Shown: in pieces, positions 5,910-13,785 of the stretch
Layout of the letters: each line of letters starts with the position of its first letter
How positions within the stretch are numbered: position 1 is the stretch's first letter
Origin: Vulcanimicrobiota bacterium
GTDB lineage: Bacteria; Eremiobacterota; Eremiobacteria; Baltobacterales; Baltobacteraceae
Reading direction: 5' to 3'
Assembly: GCA_028287545.1 (NCBI GenBank)
Contig: JAQBPL010000313.1
Span: 1 to 21,222, forward strand
DNA: 21,222 nt
Made by a program: the position numbers and the translations under genes
The notes under the pieces: generated by a model
The model's input: the letters and a program-made list of their open reading frames with translations, nothing else
Told to the model about the DNA's origin: nothing
Database searches by the model: none

Positions 5910-7478
5910 CTACGACCCGGAGTTGTCCAGCAGGCCGAGCCGCGCGCACTGCGCGACCAGCGCCGCCCGGTTGCGCACGCCGAACGCGGTGAAGATCGCG
6001 CGCGTGTGATTGTTGATCGTGTTGAAGCTGCGGCCGAAGTCGGCCGCGATCTCGCGCGCTTTCTTCCCTTCGCACAGCGCGGTCAGCACGCGGCGTTCCG
6101 CGGGGGTCAGCTTGGCGAGCGGCAGATCGTCGTCGCCGCGCTGCTCCAGCGCTGTACGAAGCCATGCCTGTGGGGCGTCGCGCAGTGCGTCGAGCGCGAT
6201 CCGCGTGTAGCGCGCGTCGCCGGTTGCGAGACGCAAATCGTTCGCGGTGAGCGCGACGCGGAGCCGGTAGTTCAGCCGCGTCCACAAGTCGAGCGACTGC
6301 TGCAGCGCCGCGACGCCGCGCTTGGCGTCGCCGCCGAGCAGCGCCACCCGCCCGCGCGCGGAGAGTTCCAACGCCTCGACGCGTCGATCGCCCTCGAACG
6401 CCAGCATCGCTGTGCGGCGCGGCTTCGAACGGTCGTACAGCGTCATGATGCGCCGCGCCGTCTCGAGCTGCGCCGCGCCGGCCGCCGTGGCGAATCCCAG
6501 CAGCGCCGTGCGGCGCTCGACGTCGAGCGCGACCTGGTCGCCGCGCAGCAGCAGCGCGCCGGCGAGCGTGACGTAGCGCGACTCGGAGAAGCGGTCGCCG
6601 ACCATCCCGGCGATCTTTGCCGCGTGGATGAGCGCAATCGCATGATAACTCGTGTCGACGGTGAGCGTGAGCGCGAGCTGACGTTCGTCCCACGCGCGTT
6701 CGACGTCTCCGGCGAGCAGCGAAAGCCACGAGAGGTGCTCGAGCACTTGGAAGCGTTCGATGCGCGTGTCGTCGGTCCAACGGTTCGTTTCGTACTCGCG
6801 CCGCACGACGCGGCCTAACCGAATGTCGACCATCTCGGCGGCGATGAAGGCCAGCGCGTGCAGGATCGCGGCGCGGCCCTTCGCGTCGGTCTCCGGCGCG
6901 CGGTCGAGCTCGTCGAGCGCCGCGGTGAAATCGTGCGCGGCCGCCGCGTACGCTTCGCGCCGGACGCCGATCCAGCCGAGCAGCTGCAGCAGCCGCGACC
7001 GCACGACGCCGGTCGCCGCAGGGAGCGCGGCGTCGACGATCTCCTCCGCATCGGTGACGCGATGGGTGCCCCAGCGGCGCAGCGCGCGATAGTACGCGAT
7101 TTCGGGCGCACGGCCGGGCGCGCGGCGGGCGGCGGCATCGGCCGCACTATCCAGCAGACGCTCGCCCTCGTCGGCGCGCTCGGTGCGGACGAGCGCGGCG
7201 CCCAGCAGCGTCTGCGCGACGATCGTCTCGTCGGGCGTCTTGAGGTCGTCGCCGGCGGCGTCCAGCAGCGCCGGGACCTCCTCCGGCCGGCCGACCGCGA
7301 GCAGGGCCCGGGCGCGCAGCACGACCGAGGCCGCGCGGTCCTCACGCCGCTCGAGCCCGACGCCGGCCAGGCTGCGCAGCGCCAGCTCGTATTCTCCGGC
7401 GTCCCATGCCGCACGCGCCGCGTCGAGCGGTCCCGGGTGAGGAAGCGCGACCAGTCCGGTACGGCGAGAACTTGCCAC
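5910..7478 (-). CDS. TPR-containing LuxR-type transcriptional regulator
   Basis: A protein of about 522 residues. Residues 1-450 are Ala/Arg/Glu-rich helical repeats of TPR-like character (for example 'AARAAWDAGEYELALRSLAG' near the start). The C-terminus (about 456-515) is a LuxR/GerE helix-turn-helix: LTPAERRVLTALCEGKKAREIA, then FNTINNHTRAIFTAFGVRNRAALVAQ. No P-loop ATPase or receiver domain is visible, unlike MalT-type or NarL-type relatives, so the signal is probably sensed through the TPR region or a partner. I chose GTG 7478-7476, which follows an AAGGGA ribosome-binding site; an in-frame TTG at 7529 would add 17 residues. It is divergent from the DUF1232 gene with 95 bases between them, which hold no clear motif. 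The target genes are unknown. Confidence 0.82.
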   Translation of the reverse strand: MASSRRTGLVALPHPGPLDAARAAWDAGEYELALRSLAGVGLERREDRAASVVLRARALLAVGRPEEVPALLDAAGDDLKTPDETIVAQTLLGAALVRTERADEGERLLDSAADAAARRAPGRAPEIAYYRALRRWGTHRVTDAEEIVDAALPAATGVVRSRLLQLLGWIGVRREAYAAAAHDFTAALDELDRAPETDAKGRAAILHALAFIAAEMVDIRLGRVVRREYETNRWTDDTRIERFQVLEHLSWLSLLAGDVERAWDERQLALTLTVDTSYHAIALIHAAKIAGMVGDRFSESRYVTLAGALLLRGDQVALDVERRTALLGFATAAGAAQLETARRIMTLYDRSKPRRTAMLAFEGDRRVEALELSARGRVALLGGDAKRGVAALQQSLDLWTRLNYRLRVALTANDLRLATGDARYTRIALDALRDAPQAWLRTALEQRGDDDLPLAKLTPAERRVLTALCEGKKAREIAADFGRSFNTINNHTRAIFTAFGVRNRAALVAQCARLGLLDNSGS

Positions 7479-7573
7479 GTGCGGTCCCTTAGTCGCCGCC
7501 AGGGTGGCGCCTCCCGCGCGGGCGGGCAAGCCCCTGCCGAAACATCGCGGCTCCCGATTCGTTATCGAAACCC

Positions 7574-7846
7574 ATGCCTCTCTTCCGGTTCTTCCTCACC
7601 TCGCGGCGGAATCTGGGCCGGGCGCTCGCGCTCGTCCAGGATTCACGCGTGCCCTTGCGCCTCAAGGTTCTGTTGTTCGCGGGCGCCGTCTTCATTCTCT
7701 CACCGCTGAACCTCTTGGGCGACATCCCGCTGCTCGGCATCCTCGACGACGTCGCGCTGCTCGGGTTCCTGTTCGCCTGGTTCGTTCGAACGGCCGGTCC
7801 CTACGGCGAGGACACCTCGAGGCAGACCTTGATCGTTTCGCGCTGA
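7574..7846 (+). CDS. DUF1232 (YkvA-like) small membrane protein
   Basis: A 90-residue protein. After a basic N-terminus comes a hydrophobic region with the DUF1232 signature SPLNLLGDIPLLGILDDVALLGF (about residues 42-64), which resembles the family core 'SPxDLIPDxIPxxGxLDD'. The family is widespread and has no established biochemical role; members are small, usually with one or two membrane-embedded helices. The start is ATG 7574 with no obvious ribosome-binding site. The last 46 bases overlap the end of the convergent alcohol dehydrogenase gene, so the two transcripts share antisense 3' ends. Confidence 0.82.
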   Translation: MPLFRFFLTSRRNLGRALALVQDSRVPLRLKVLLFAGAVFILSPLNLLGDIPLLGILDDVALLGFLFAWFVRTAGPYGEDTSRQTLIVSR

Positions 7847-8847
7847 TCCATTGCGCGATAGCCGTCGGGTGAGCCGTCCAGCGGCAGGTTCGACGTGAAC
7901 ACGGGCGAGGGGTCGATCTTCCCGGCGGCGAGCGCGCCCATCAACTCGGGGAGATAGGTTCGCACCGGGGCGAGCGCCCCGCGCAGCGCGACGTTGCCGG
8001 AGAAGAGCCGCCGGAACGCGACCGTCTCCATCCCGGCTGGGACGCCGACGAAGCTGACCGTTCCGCCGTCGCGTACGACCTCGAAGGAGAGGTCGAGCGT
8101 CGACTGCACGCCGACCGCTTCGACCACGCTGCGCGCGCCGCCGCCCGTAATTTCTTTGATGCGGTCGACCGCGTCCGGCTCGTGCGAATCGATCGTGTGG
8201 GTTGCGCCGAACTTGGCCGCGATCCCGAGCCGTCCCGCGTGGTGGCCGACGCACACGATTCGCTCCGCGCCGAGATAGCGCGCCGCGATGACCGCGCACA
8301 GCCCGACGGCACCGTCGCCGACGATGACGACGTCGCTGCCGGCGGTCGTACCGGCGGTTTTCACGCCGTGGAATCCGGTCCCCATCACGTCGGTGAGCGC
8401 CAGCACGGCGACTCGCTTGGCGGCGTCGGCGCGGATCGCGTCGGGGATGGCGACCAGCGTTGCGTCGGCAAACGGAACGCGCACGAACTCGCCCTGGCCG
8501 CCGTCGTTGAGGGCGCCGCCCCAGAAACCGACGCTCGGGCACGACGTCGGAAGGCCTTCGCGGCAGAAACTGCACGAGCCGTCGGCGAACGAGAACGGTG
8601 CGGCGACGTAGTCGCCCTTCTTGAAGCCGGTGACGGCCGGGCCGACCTCCTCCACGATGCCGGTGAACTCATGCCCTAGCCGCGACCCGGGCGTCCACGC
8701 GGCGATCCCGCGGTACGGCCAGAGATCGGAGCCGCAGATGGCGGCGTTCACGACGCGCACCAGCACGTCAGTCGGCGCTTTGCGCACGGGGTCCGGGACG
8801 GTCTCGACGCGCACGTCGCGCGCGCCGTGGAATACGGTGGCCTTCAC
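7801..8847 (-). CDS. Zinc-dependent medium-chain alcohol dehydrogenase
   Basis: A 348-residue MDR-superfamily oxidoreductase. Catalytic zinc ligands are Cys38 (ICGSD), His59-Glu60 (GHE) and probably Asp153. The nucleotide-binding motif VGDGAVGL (176-183) belongs to the Rossmann domain. The structural zinc lobe reads FADGSCSFCREGLPTSC: three Cys (92, 95, 103) are present, but the position of the usual first Cys is Asp89. It should oxidise an alcohol or reduce a carbonyl with NAD(P); the substrate cannot be told. I start it at GTG 8847-8845, immediately before KATVFHG, the typical N-terminus; the ribosome-binding site is weak. It is divergent from the GGDEF gene with 63 bases between starts, and its 3' end overlaps DUF1232. 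Confidence 0.88.
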   Translation of the reverse strand: MKATVFHGARDVRVETVPDPVRKAPTDVLVRVVNAAICGSDLWPYRGIAAWTPGSRLGHEFTGIVEEVGPAVTGFKKGDYVAAPFSFADGSCSFCREGLPTSCPSVGFWGGALNDGGQGEFVRVPFADATLVAIPDAIRADAAKRVAVLALTDVMGTGFHGVKTAGTTAGSDVVIVGDGAVGLCAVIAARYLGAERIVCVGHHAGRLGIAAKFGATHTIDSHEPDAVDRIKEITGGGARSVVEAVGVQSTLDLSFEVVRDGGTVSFVGVPAGMETVAFRRLFSGNVALRGALAPVRTYLPELMGALAAGKIDPSPVFTSNLPLDGSPDGYRAMDQRETIKVCLEVSSP

Positions 8848-8861
8848 GAAATACGCAAACC

Positions 8862-8874
8862 GTGCCGACGGCAC
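8862..8874. promoter_or_regulatory. Small perfect inverted repeat between divergent genes
   Basis: GTGCC-GAC-GGCAC is a perfect 5-base inverted repeat with a 3-base centre, in the 63-base space between the alcohol dehydrogenase and GGDEF start codons. Position and symmetry would suit an operator, but in GC-rich DNA such short repeats are common. Confidence 0.2.
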
Positions 8875-8910
8875 ACGGGTTGCTTGTCCGGCGACAAGGA
8901 AGATCGAGCA

Positions 8911-10689
8911 GTGCGGCGCTTTCTTACCGCGCTCATCGTCGTGCTCTTCGTCGCCGTCGCCGCCCTGACGGCCGCGTGCGGCGCTTCGGAGCTGCAGCTG
9001 GATCCCACCCTCGGCGCCCCCGACCTCTGGTCGCGGGCCGACGTGCTGCAGGATCCGACCGGCACGTGGGACGTGGCGACGGTCGAGGCGCACGGCGCTG
9101 AATTCCGTCCCGCCTCGCAGCTGGTCCCGGATCCCGCGACCGGCGGCTTCGCGCCCGCTTCGCTGTGGTTCCGGCTCGCTCCGCGCAGCGGCGATGTTGT
9201 GCGCTGGTATCTCATCGTCGACTCGAACGTCGATTCCGGCGAGCTCGTGTATCGTGCGCCGAACGGCCGCGTCGAGCGCAGCGCGTTCGGGATGCGCGTT
9301 CCGTACGCCGATCGGCCGTATGCGTCGTACGGCGTCGTCGTCCCGATTCCGGCCGCCGCCCTGCTCGAGGGGACCCTCTACGTGCGTATCGCGTCGCGGT
9401 TATCCCGTTTCGGCACGTTCGCGATCCGCTCCGAGGGCTGGCTGCGCGGCGCGGCGGAGCGCGCCGAGCGCGAGCTGCTCGTCCCGCTCGTGCTCACCGC
9501 CGGAATGATTTTGGCGCTCGCACTGCTGAATTGCATACTCGCCGTCATGCTGCGCGACGGCATCTACCTGTGGTACGCGGCCGCGATGTTCGCGTTCGTT
9601 TTATACGACGCCGCGCAGTCGGGTCTCGCGTGGCAGTTCCTCTGGCCGCGGCTCTCGCTGCCGTACGACATCACGACGTATCTCACCATGATCGCATATT
9701 TCGGCTTCGCGGTGGGATTCTGCCGGTCGTTCCTCGACTTGCCGCGCACGGCGCCGCTGCTGTGGCGCGGCATCGTCGCGTGCTTCGCGCTGCTCGCCGC
9801 CGAAGAACTCGTCTATGCGTTCGCGCCCAACGCGATCGACCGCGCCGGACTCTATTCCGTCCTCGACCCGCTCGCGACGACGCTGCTGGTGATCGTCGTG
9901 TTCGCCGCCGGAATCGCAGCCTGGCGACGGGGAAATCCGCTGGCGCGCTACTACTGCCTGGCCTTCGCCGGCGTGGTGATCGGCATGGCGATCAACGTCA
10001 GCGGAGTCTACGACCTCATCCGTCACACCGCGGTGACCGACGCCGCAGCGGGCGCCGGCGTCGCGTGGGAAGCCGTCTTTCTCTCCGTCGCGCTGGCCGA
10101 TCGGATTCGCGGGCTCAACCTGCGGGCCGCGACGCTGCAGGGCGAACGCGACGCGTTCGAAGTGGTGGCCCTGCGCGACGGTCTCACCGGCGTCGCGAAC
10201 CGGCGCGCGTTCGAGCTGCGGCTCGACGAGGAATGGCGGCGCGGCGCGCGCACGCACGCTCGCCTCGCCGTCATCATCCTGGACGTCGACCATTTCAAGA
10301 AGTACAACGACGCGCTCGGTCACCCGCGCGGCGACCGCGTGCTTTTCCGAGTCGCGCACGCGATCGCCGGTGTGCTGCGCCGGCCCGAAGATCTCGTCGC
10401 GCGCTACGGCGGCGAAGAGTTCGTCGTCGTCCTGCCCAACTGCGGCCGCGACGACGCCGCACGGATTGCCGACGAACTGCGCGCCGCGGTGCGCCGGCTC
10501 GCGATCCCGCATGCGGCGACGGACTCGGGTTTTCTTACGATCAGCGCCGGCGTCTCGAGCGTCGTCCCACGCCACGACGCGAGCCCGATGGCCTTGATCT
10601 CCGCCGCCGACCGCGCGCTCTACGCCGCCAAGCGCGACGGCCGCGACCGCGTCGCCGTCGCGCGCTTGGCCCCGCGCTGGTACGCATGA
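8911..10689 (+). CDS. Membrane diguanylate cyclase, 7TMR-DISM sensor plus GGDEF
   Basis: A 592-residue protein. A hydrophobic N-terminus (RRFLTALIVVLFVAVAALTAACG) acts as signal or anchor. Then comes an extracytoplasmic beta-rich domain (about 30-195) resembling 7TMR-DISMED2, including SLWFRLAPRSGD and YLIVDSNVDSGELVY. A block of about seven membrane helices follows (about 200-395, 7TMR-DISM_7TM type), then a coiled linker (LRAATLQGERDAFEVVA), and the GGDEF domain. The catalytic motif is GGEEF at residues 500-504, preceded by RPED, an intact RxxD inhibitory site. It should make cyclic di-GMP from GTP in response to a periplasmic ligand, with product inhibition. GTG 8911 was chosen because AAGGA lies about 10 bases upstream; the open frame upstream is not needed. 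No EAL domain is present. Confidence 0.88.
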   Translation: MRRFLTALIVVLFVAVAALTAACGASELQLDPTLGAPDLWSRADVLQDPTGTWDVATVEAHGAEFRPASQLVPDPATGGFAPASLWFRLAPRSGDVVRWYLIVDSNVDSGELVYRAPNGRVERSAFGMRVPYADRPYASYGVVVPIPAAALLEGTLYVRIASRLSRFGTFAIRSEGWLRGAAERAERELLVPLVLTAGMILALALLNCILAVMLRDGIYLWYAAAMFAFVLYDAAQSGLAWQFLWPRLSLPYDITTYLTMIAYFGFAVGFCRSFLDLPRTAPLLWRGIVACFALLAAEELVYAFAPNAIDRAGLYSVLDPLATTLLVIVVFAAGIAAWRRGNPLARYYCLAFAGVVIGMAINVSGVYDLIRHTAVTDAAAGAGVAWEAVFLSVALADRIRGLNLRAATLQGERDAFEVVALRDGLTGVANRRAFELRLDEEWRRGARTHARLAVIILDVDHFKKYNDALGHPRGDRVLFRVAHAIAGVLRRPEDLVARYGGEEFVVVLPNCGRDDAARIADELRAAVRRLAIPHAATDSGFLTISAGVSSVVPRHDASPMALISAADRALYAAKRDGRDRVAVARLAPRWYA

Positions 10690-10738
10690 AGGCGGGTTCG
10701 AGTCGGCCGGAAAGGTCGTGCCGGCGTACGGGCAGGCA

Positions 10739-10768
10739 TTGACACCGGCAGGCTTCCCGGCGTCAAAT
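10739..10768 (+). promoter_or_regulatory. Possible promoter with overlapping hairpin upstream of the lipoprotein gene
   Basis: TTGACA at 10739-10744 matches the -35 consensus, and TCAAAT at 10763-10768 is a passable -10 after an 18-base spacer. The same segment forms an inverted repeat: TTGACACCGG pairs with CCGGCGTCAA (9 of 10) around an 8-base loop. It could be a promoter with an operator or a weak hairpin at the end of the GGDEF transcript; there is no T-tract, so I do not call a terminator. It lies in a 141-base gap otherwise without features. Confidence 0.3.
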
Positions 10769-10830
10769 GATCAGACATCGTTCCTTTGGGTCGGCGCCTA
10801 TGCCGGGCCCGGCTTTGTGTGCGAGGTTGT

Positions 10831-11670
10831 ATGGCGAGGCCCTTGGGCCGGTTAGCCGGCTGGGCGCTCTTCGGTGCGCTGACGTTGGCCGGGTGCGGTG
10901 CGACGACGAGCGGCGGGGTCGCTCCGATCGCGAGCGCGACGGCCGGCAGCGAACGTACCGACGCGACCTTCACGTTTACGATGCCCCGTCCGTCACCGGC
11001 GCTGGCCGACGCCCGTCGTCCCCAGTACGTGTCCGCCGGAACGCGGTCCGTCCAGTTCGCGGTCGACAGCGTGAACGGCGTTGCGGGGACCGGCCCGCCG
11101 GCAGACTTCGAGATCGGCCCCGATCCGCTCGCGTCGGGCTGTGTCGTCGACCCGGCGAACCCCACCGACGTCAGCTGCACGGTCTCGGTGCCGCTGCCCT
11201 ACGGTACCGTCGACGTCACGATCATCACGTATGCCGGGCCCAACGGCACCGGGAATCTGATCTCGCGCGGACGGTCAGCGGTCACGGTCGTGCCCGGCGC
11301 CGCGAACGGCCCGCCAAGTCCCGGCTACGCGGTCGTGCTCGACGCGCAGCCGTACCAACACGCCGCGAACGTCGTCAATACGGACATGAACACGACGCTC
11401 GTTATTCCGCTCGCTTTCACCGACGGGGCCAATCACGTCATTCCGACGGGAGCACCCGGTGCCCCGAAAGCCGTCCTCGACACGACGACCGCACCGTCGG
11501 CCGGCCAGATTGTGCTCAGTCCCGACGGAACATCCGTCAGCTTCATTCCAGCGAATTCCTATACCGGATCCACGTCCTTCAAGTACCACGGCGTCGGCGC
11601 GCATCCGGGCGACGGAATCACCCCCACGGTCCCGGGAACCTTGACGATCAACGTCCTCTCAGTGAACTAG
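10831..11670 (+). CDS. Lipoprotein with bacterial Ig-like C-terminal domain
   Basis: A 279-residue protein whose signal peptide ends in lipobox LAGC (Cys22), so it should be lipid-anchored at the cell surface or periplasm. A Ser/Thr/Ala-rich linker leads to TFTFTMPRPSP and RRPQYVSAGTRSVQFAV, then a beta-rich region (about 75-165). The C-terminal part (about 185-279) contains GQIVLSPDGTSVSFIPAN and SYTGSTSFKYHGVG, the pattern of Big_9/VCBS-like Ig domains. The start is ATG 10831 with GAGG 4 bases upstream; a longer reading from 10786 would add a Cys/Arg-rich extension and is rejected. No enzymatic motif is seen. A role in surface structure or adhesion is possible but unproven. A proposed promoter lies about 60 bases upstream. 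Confidence 0.8.
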   Translation: MARPLGRLAGWALFGALTLAGCGATTSGGVAPIASATAGSERTDATFTFTMPRPSPALADARRPQYVSAGTRSVQFAVDSVNGVAGTGPPADFEIGPDPLASGCVVDPANPTDVSCTVSVPLPYGTVDVTIITYAGPNGTGNLISRGRSAVTVVPGAANGPPSPGYAVVLDAQPYQHAANVVNTDMNTTLVIPLAFTDGANHVIPTGAPGAPKAVLDTTTAPSAGQIVLSPDGTSVSFIPANSYTGSTSFKYHGVGAHPGDGITPTVPGTLTINVLSVN

Positions 11671-11783
11671 CGCCCTACCCGCAAGGACGCCGCGCGTGAA
11701 TGCCGCAGCGATGCTCGCGCTCGCCCACCGTTGGCGGCGAGAGTGCGCTGAAACAAGAAGCGCGTGCGTGCTGTACCTGCAGC

Positions 11784-12947
11784 GTGAAGACGCTCACCGC
11801 GCTGTTCCTGTTCATGCTCTGCCTCGCGCCGGCCGTTGGCAGTGCAGGAACCCTTCCACCGGGCCTTTATGGCAATGCTTCGGGCGGCCGGCTCTACGTA
11901 GGCGTGGAAAACGAACGACCGGATCCCGCGGTGAATCAGTATTTCGATCCTCAGACGCAGCGCGTCGGCGATCTGACGGGCACGGCGACGTTGTCGTTGC
12001 GAAGAGGGATCAACGAGGAACGTCGGATCGTTCGTGCACGGAACGATACGGTCGCGGCTTCACTCTACTACACGAACACCCGCAAGCGTGCCACGGTTAT
12101 CCTGATTCATGGAAATGATGCAGAGACCCGGGAAATGGGGTTCGTCATCCCCTACCTCGTGCTCAACGGCATCAACGTCATCAGCTACGATCAGCGCGGA
12201 ACGGGGCAATCCTCGGGAAACTGGCAGCTCAACGGGCCGGTGCAGCGCGCAAGGGACGTGGAGGCGATATACGACGCATTTAGGGAAGACCGGCATGTTG
12301 ATGGAAAGCGGCTAGGGGTTTGGGGGTTCAGCAACGGAGGCTGGACAGCGCCGATCGTCGCTGCGCGGCGGCCCGTCGCCTTCATGATCCTCAAGAGCGC
12401 ACCAGTTTTGAGCGTCGCAAGCAACGTTGACTATGAGGTCACGCAGCGAATGCACCGCCGCCACTTCGGTGCAGCAGCGGTCTCTGCGGCGCTCGAAACC
12501 GTGCATACGATACTTGCTGCGCTTTCCGGCCGCGCGTCATGGGACGCGGCCCGCCGGAGCTATGCCTCCGCGAGCGCTCAGCCTTGGTTTCGAGACTCCG
12601 AGATGCCGCCAAATCTGCACTTTCCGATTCAGGGACCGATGGCGGATGGTTTGCGGCGCGCGCTGCTCTACGATCCGGCAGACGCGTTGCTGCAGGTTCG
12701 GACGCCCACCCTCGCCCTGTACGGAGCACGCGATCGGAATGTCGAAGCAGGCCACGCATCCCGGACGTTGCAGTCCAGTTTCTCTCGCGCCGGGATGCTC
12801 GACTTCACGATGCACGTCTACGCGAATGCCGGGCATACCTTGACGGTATCGGCGACCGGCTTCAGGCCCAGCCTGCCGGAGCGCCTGACTTCGGGCTATC
12901 CGGAAGTGATGATTCAATGGCTGAACCAGCGGGGCTTTCTGCGCTGA
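11784..12947 (+). CDS. Secreted alpha/beta hydrolase
   Basis: A 387-residue protein from GTG 11784, giving a compact signal peptide (VKTLTALFLFMLCLAPAVGSAG). An in-frame ATG at 11700, with AAGGA 12 bases upstream, would add 28 Cys/Arg-rich residues before that signal, so the start is uncertain. An N-terminal beta region is followed by the alpha/beta-hydrolase core: oxyanion-hole HGNDAE (from His109), SYDQRGTGQS, nucleophile elbow GFSNGG (Ser183), acid GARDRN (Asp317) and catalytic His351 (NAGHT), a complete Ser-Asp-His triad. It probably hydrolyses an ester or peptide outside the cytoplasm; the substrate is unknown. Codons look less GC-rich than in the flanking genes, a possible sign of a different origin. 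DUF72 begins 22 bases after its stop. Confidence 0.82.
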   Translation: MKTLTALFLFMLCLAPAVGSAGTLPPGLYGNASGGRLYVGVENERPDPAVNQYFDPQTQRVGDLTGTATLSLRRGINEERRIVRARNDTVAASLYYTNTRKRATVILIHGNDAETREMGFVIPYLVLNGINVISYDQRGTGQSSGNWQLNGPVQRARDVEAIYDAFREDRHVDGKRLGVWGFSNGGWTAPIVAARRPVAFMILKSAPVLSVASNVDYEVTQRMHRRHFGAAAVSAALETVHTILAALSGRASWDAARRSYASASAQPWFRDSEMPPNLHFPIQGPMADGLRRALLYDPADALLQVRTPTLALYGARDRNVEAGHASRTLQSSFSRAGMLDFTMHVYANAGHTLTVSATGFRPSLPERLTSGYPEVMIQWLNQRGFLR

Positions 12948-12954
12948 GCCCACC

Positions 12955-12963
12955 TGGTATGAT
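12955..12963 (+). promoter_or_regulatory. Extended -10 promoter, likely leaderless start of the DUF72 gene
   Basis: TGGTATGAT contains TGn followed by TATGAT (12958-12963), a near-consensus extended -10. Six bases separate it from ATG 12970-12972, so transcription would begin at or next to the A of the start codon. No ribosome-binding site precedes the ATG, as expected for a leaderless mRNA. No good -35 is visible. Confidence 0.45.
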
Positions 12964-12969
12964 CGGATC

Positions 12970-13785
12970 ATGATCAGCGTCGGGACGTGCGGGTTCTCGT
13001 ACAAGGACTGGGTCGGCCCGGTCTATCCCGCGGGCACGAAGCCTGCCGACATGCTGCCGCTGTACGCAGCGGAGTTCCCCGTGGTCGAGATCGATTCGAC
13101 GTACTACGGCGTACCGAAGCCGGAAACGGTCGCGTCGTGGGTCGCCCGAACGCCCGACGAGTTCCGTTTTTCGGCAAAGGTCCCCGGCGCGGGAACGCAC
13201 GTGCCGAAACCGATGCTCGGCACCGTGCACGACGACGTGCGCCTATTCGGCGAGAATCTGCGGCCGCTCACCTCGAGTGGAAAGTTCGCGTGCGCGCTGA
13301 TGCAGTTTCCCAACTCCTTCCGGCCGAGCGAAGAGGCGGAACGGCACCTTCGGGCGCTGCGCGAGACGCTTGCCGACATGCCGCTGGTGGCGGAGTTTCG
13401 CCACCGGGAATGGCAGACGCACGACACGCTCGAGCTGCTGCGCGGGCTTCGCATCGGGCTGGTCGCCGTCGACGAACCACGGTACAAATCGTTACCGCGC
13501 CCCAGTACCGACGCGACGTCGGAGATCGCGTACGTGCGGTTCCACGGCCGCAACTACCAAGACTGGTGGAAGGGGGACAACGTAACGCGCTACGACTACC
13601 TCTATACCGCCGAGGAACTGGAGCCGTGGGCCGACCGGCTGGCCGATCTCGCGTCGCAACCGGACGTCAAAGAAGTGTTCGCATTCTTCAACAACCATGC
13701 GCGCGGCCAAGCCGCGCGCAATGCGGAGCTGTTCGAGGCGATGCTGGCAACCCGGCTCCCAGGGCACGTGCGGTCTAGTGCTTGA
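12970..13785 (+). CDS. DUF72 (YecE-like) TIM-barrel protein
   Basis: A 271-residue member of the DUF72 family. Family landmarks are the opening ISVGTCGFSYKDWVGPVYP, EIDSTYYGVPKPETV (about 40-54), FRFSAKVP (65-72), a central MQFPNSFRPS, VAEFRHREW, YVRFHGRN, and the final FAFFNNHARGQAARNA. The length is in the usual 240-300 range, with no signal peptide, so it should be cytoplasmic. The family is structurally a TIM barrel and is often annotated as unknown; no reaction is firmly assigned. It seems to have its own leaderless promoter despite sitting 22 bases after the hydrolase gene. Its last 11 bases overlap the convergent hypothetical gene. Confidence 0.9.
   Translation: MISVGTCGFSYKDWVGPVYPAGTKPADMLPLYAAEFPVVEIDSTYYGVPKPETVASWVARTPDEFRFSAKVPGAGTHVPKPMLGTVHDDVRLFGENLRPLTSSGKFACALMQFPNSFRPSEEAERHLRALRETLADMPLVAEFRHREWQTHDTLELLRGLRIGLVAVDEPRYKSLPRPSTDATSEIAYVRFHGRNYQDWWKGDNVTRYDYLYTAEELEPWADRLADLASQPDVKEVFAFFNNHARGQAARNAELFEAMLATRLPGHVRSSA

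Noticed and set aside
7479..7573. Regulatory element or small RNA between the LuxR-type and DUF1232 genes
   Set aside because: I see only GC-rich sequence without a convincing -10/-35 pair, repeat or hairpin.
9165..10742. A 525-codon Arg-rich frame in the same strand as the GGDEF gene
   Set aside because: Over 25 percent Arg by eye and no motif; the overlapping frame has intact sensor, membrane and GGEEF segments.
10739..10766. Rho-independent terminator for the GGDEF gene
   Set aside because: The stem is good, but the following bases are AAATGATC with no run of T; a promoter or operator reading fits at least as well.
11718..11743. Inverted repeat CTCGCC/GGCGAG before the hydrolase start as a terminator
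   Set aside because: The stem is only six bases with a ten-base loop and no T-tract, and may lie in coding sequence if the upstream ATG is used; too weak to call.
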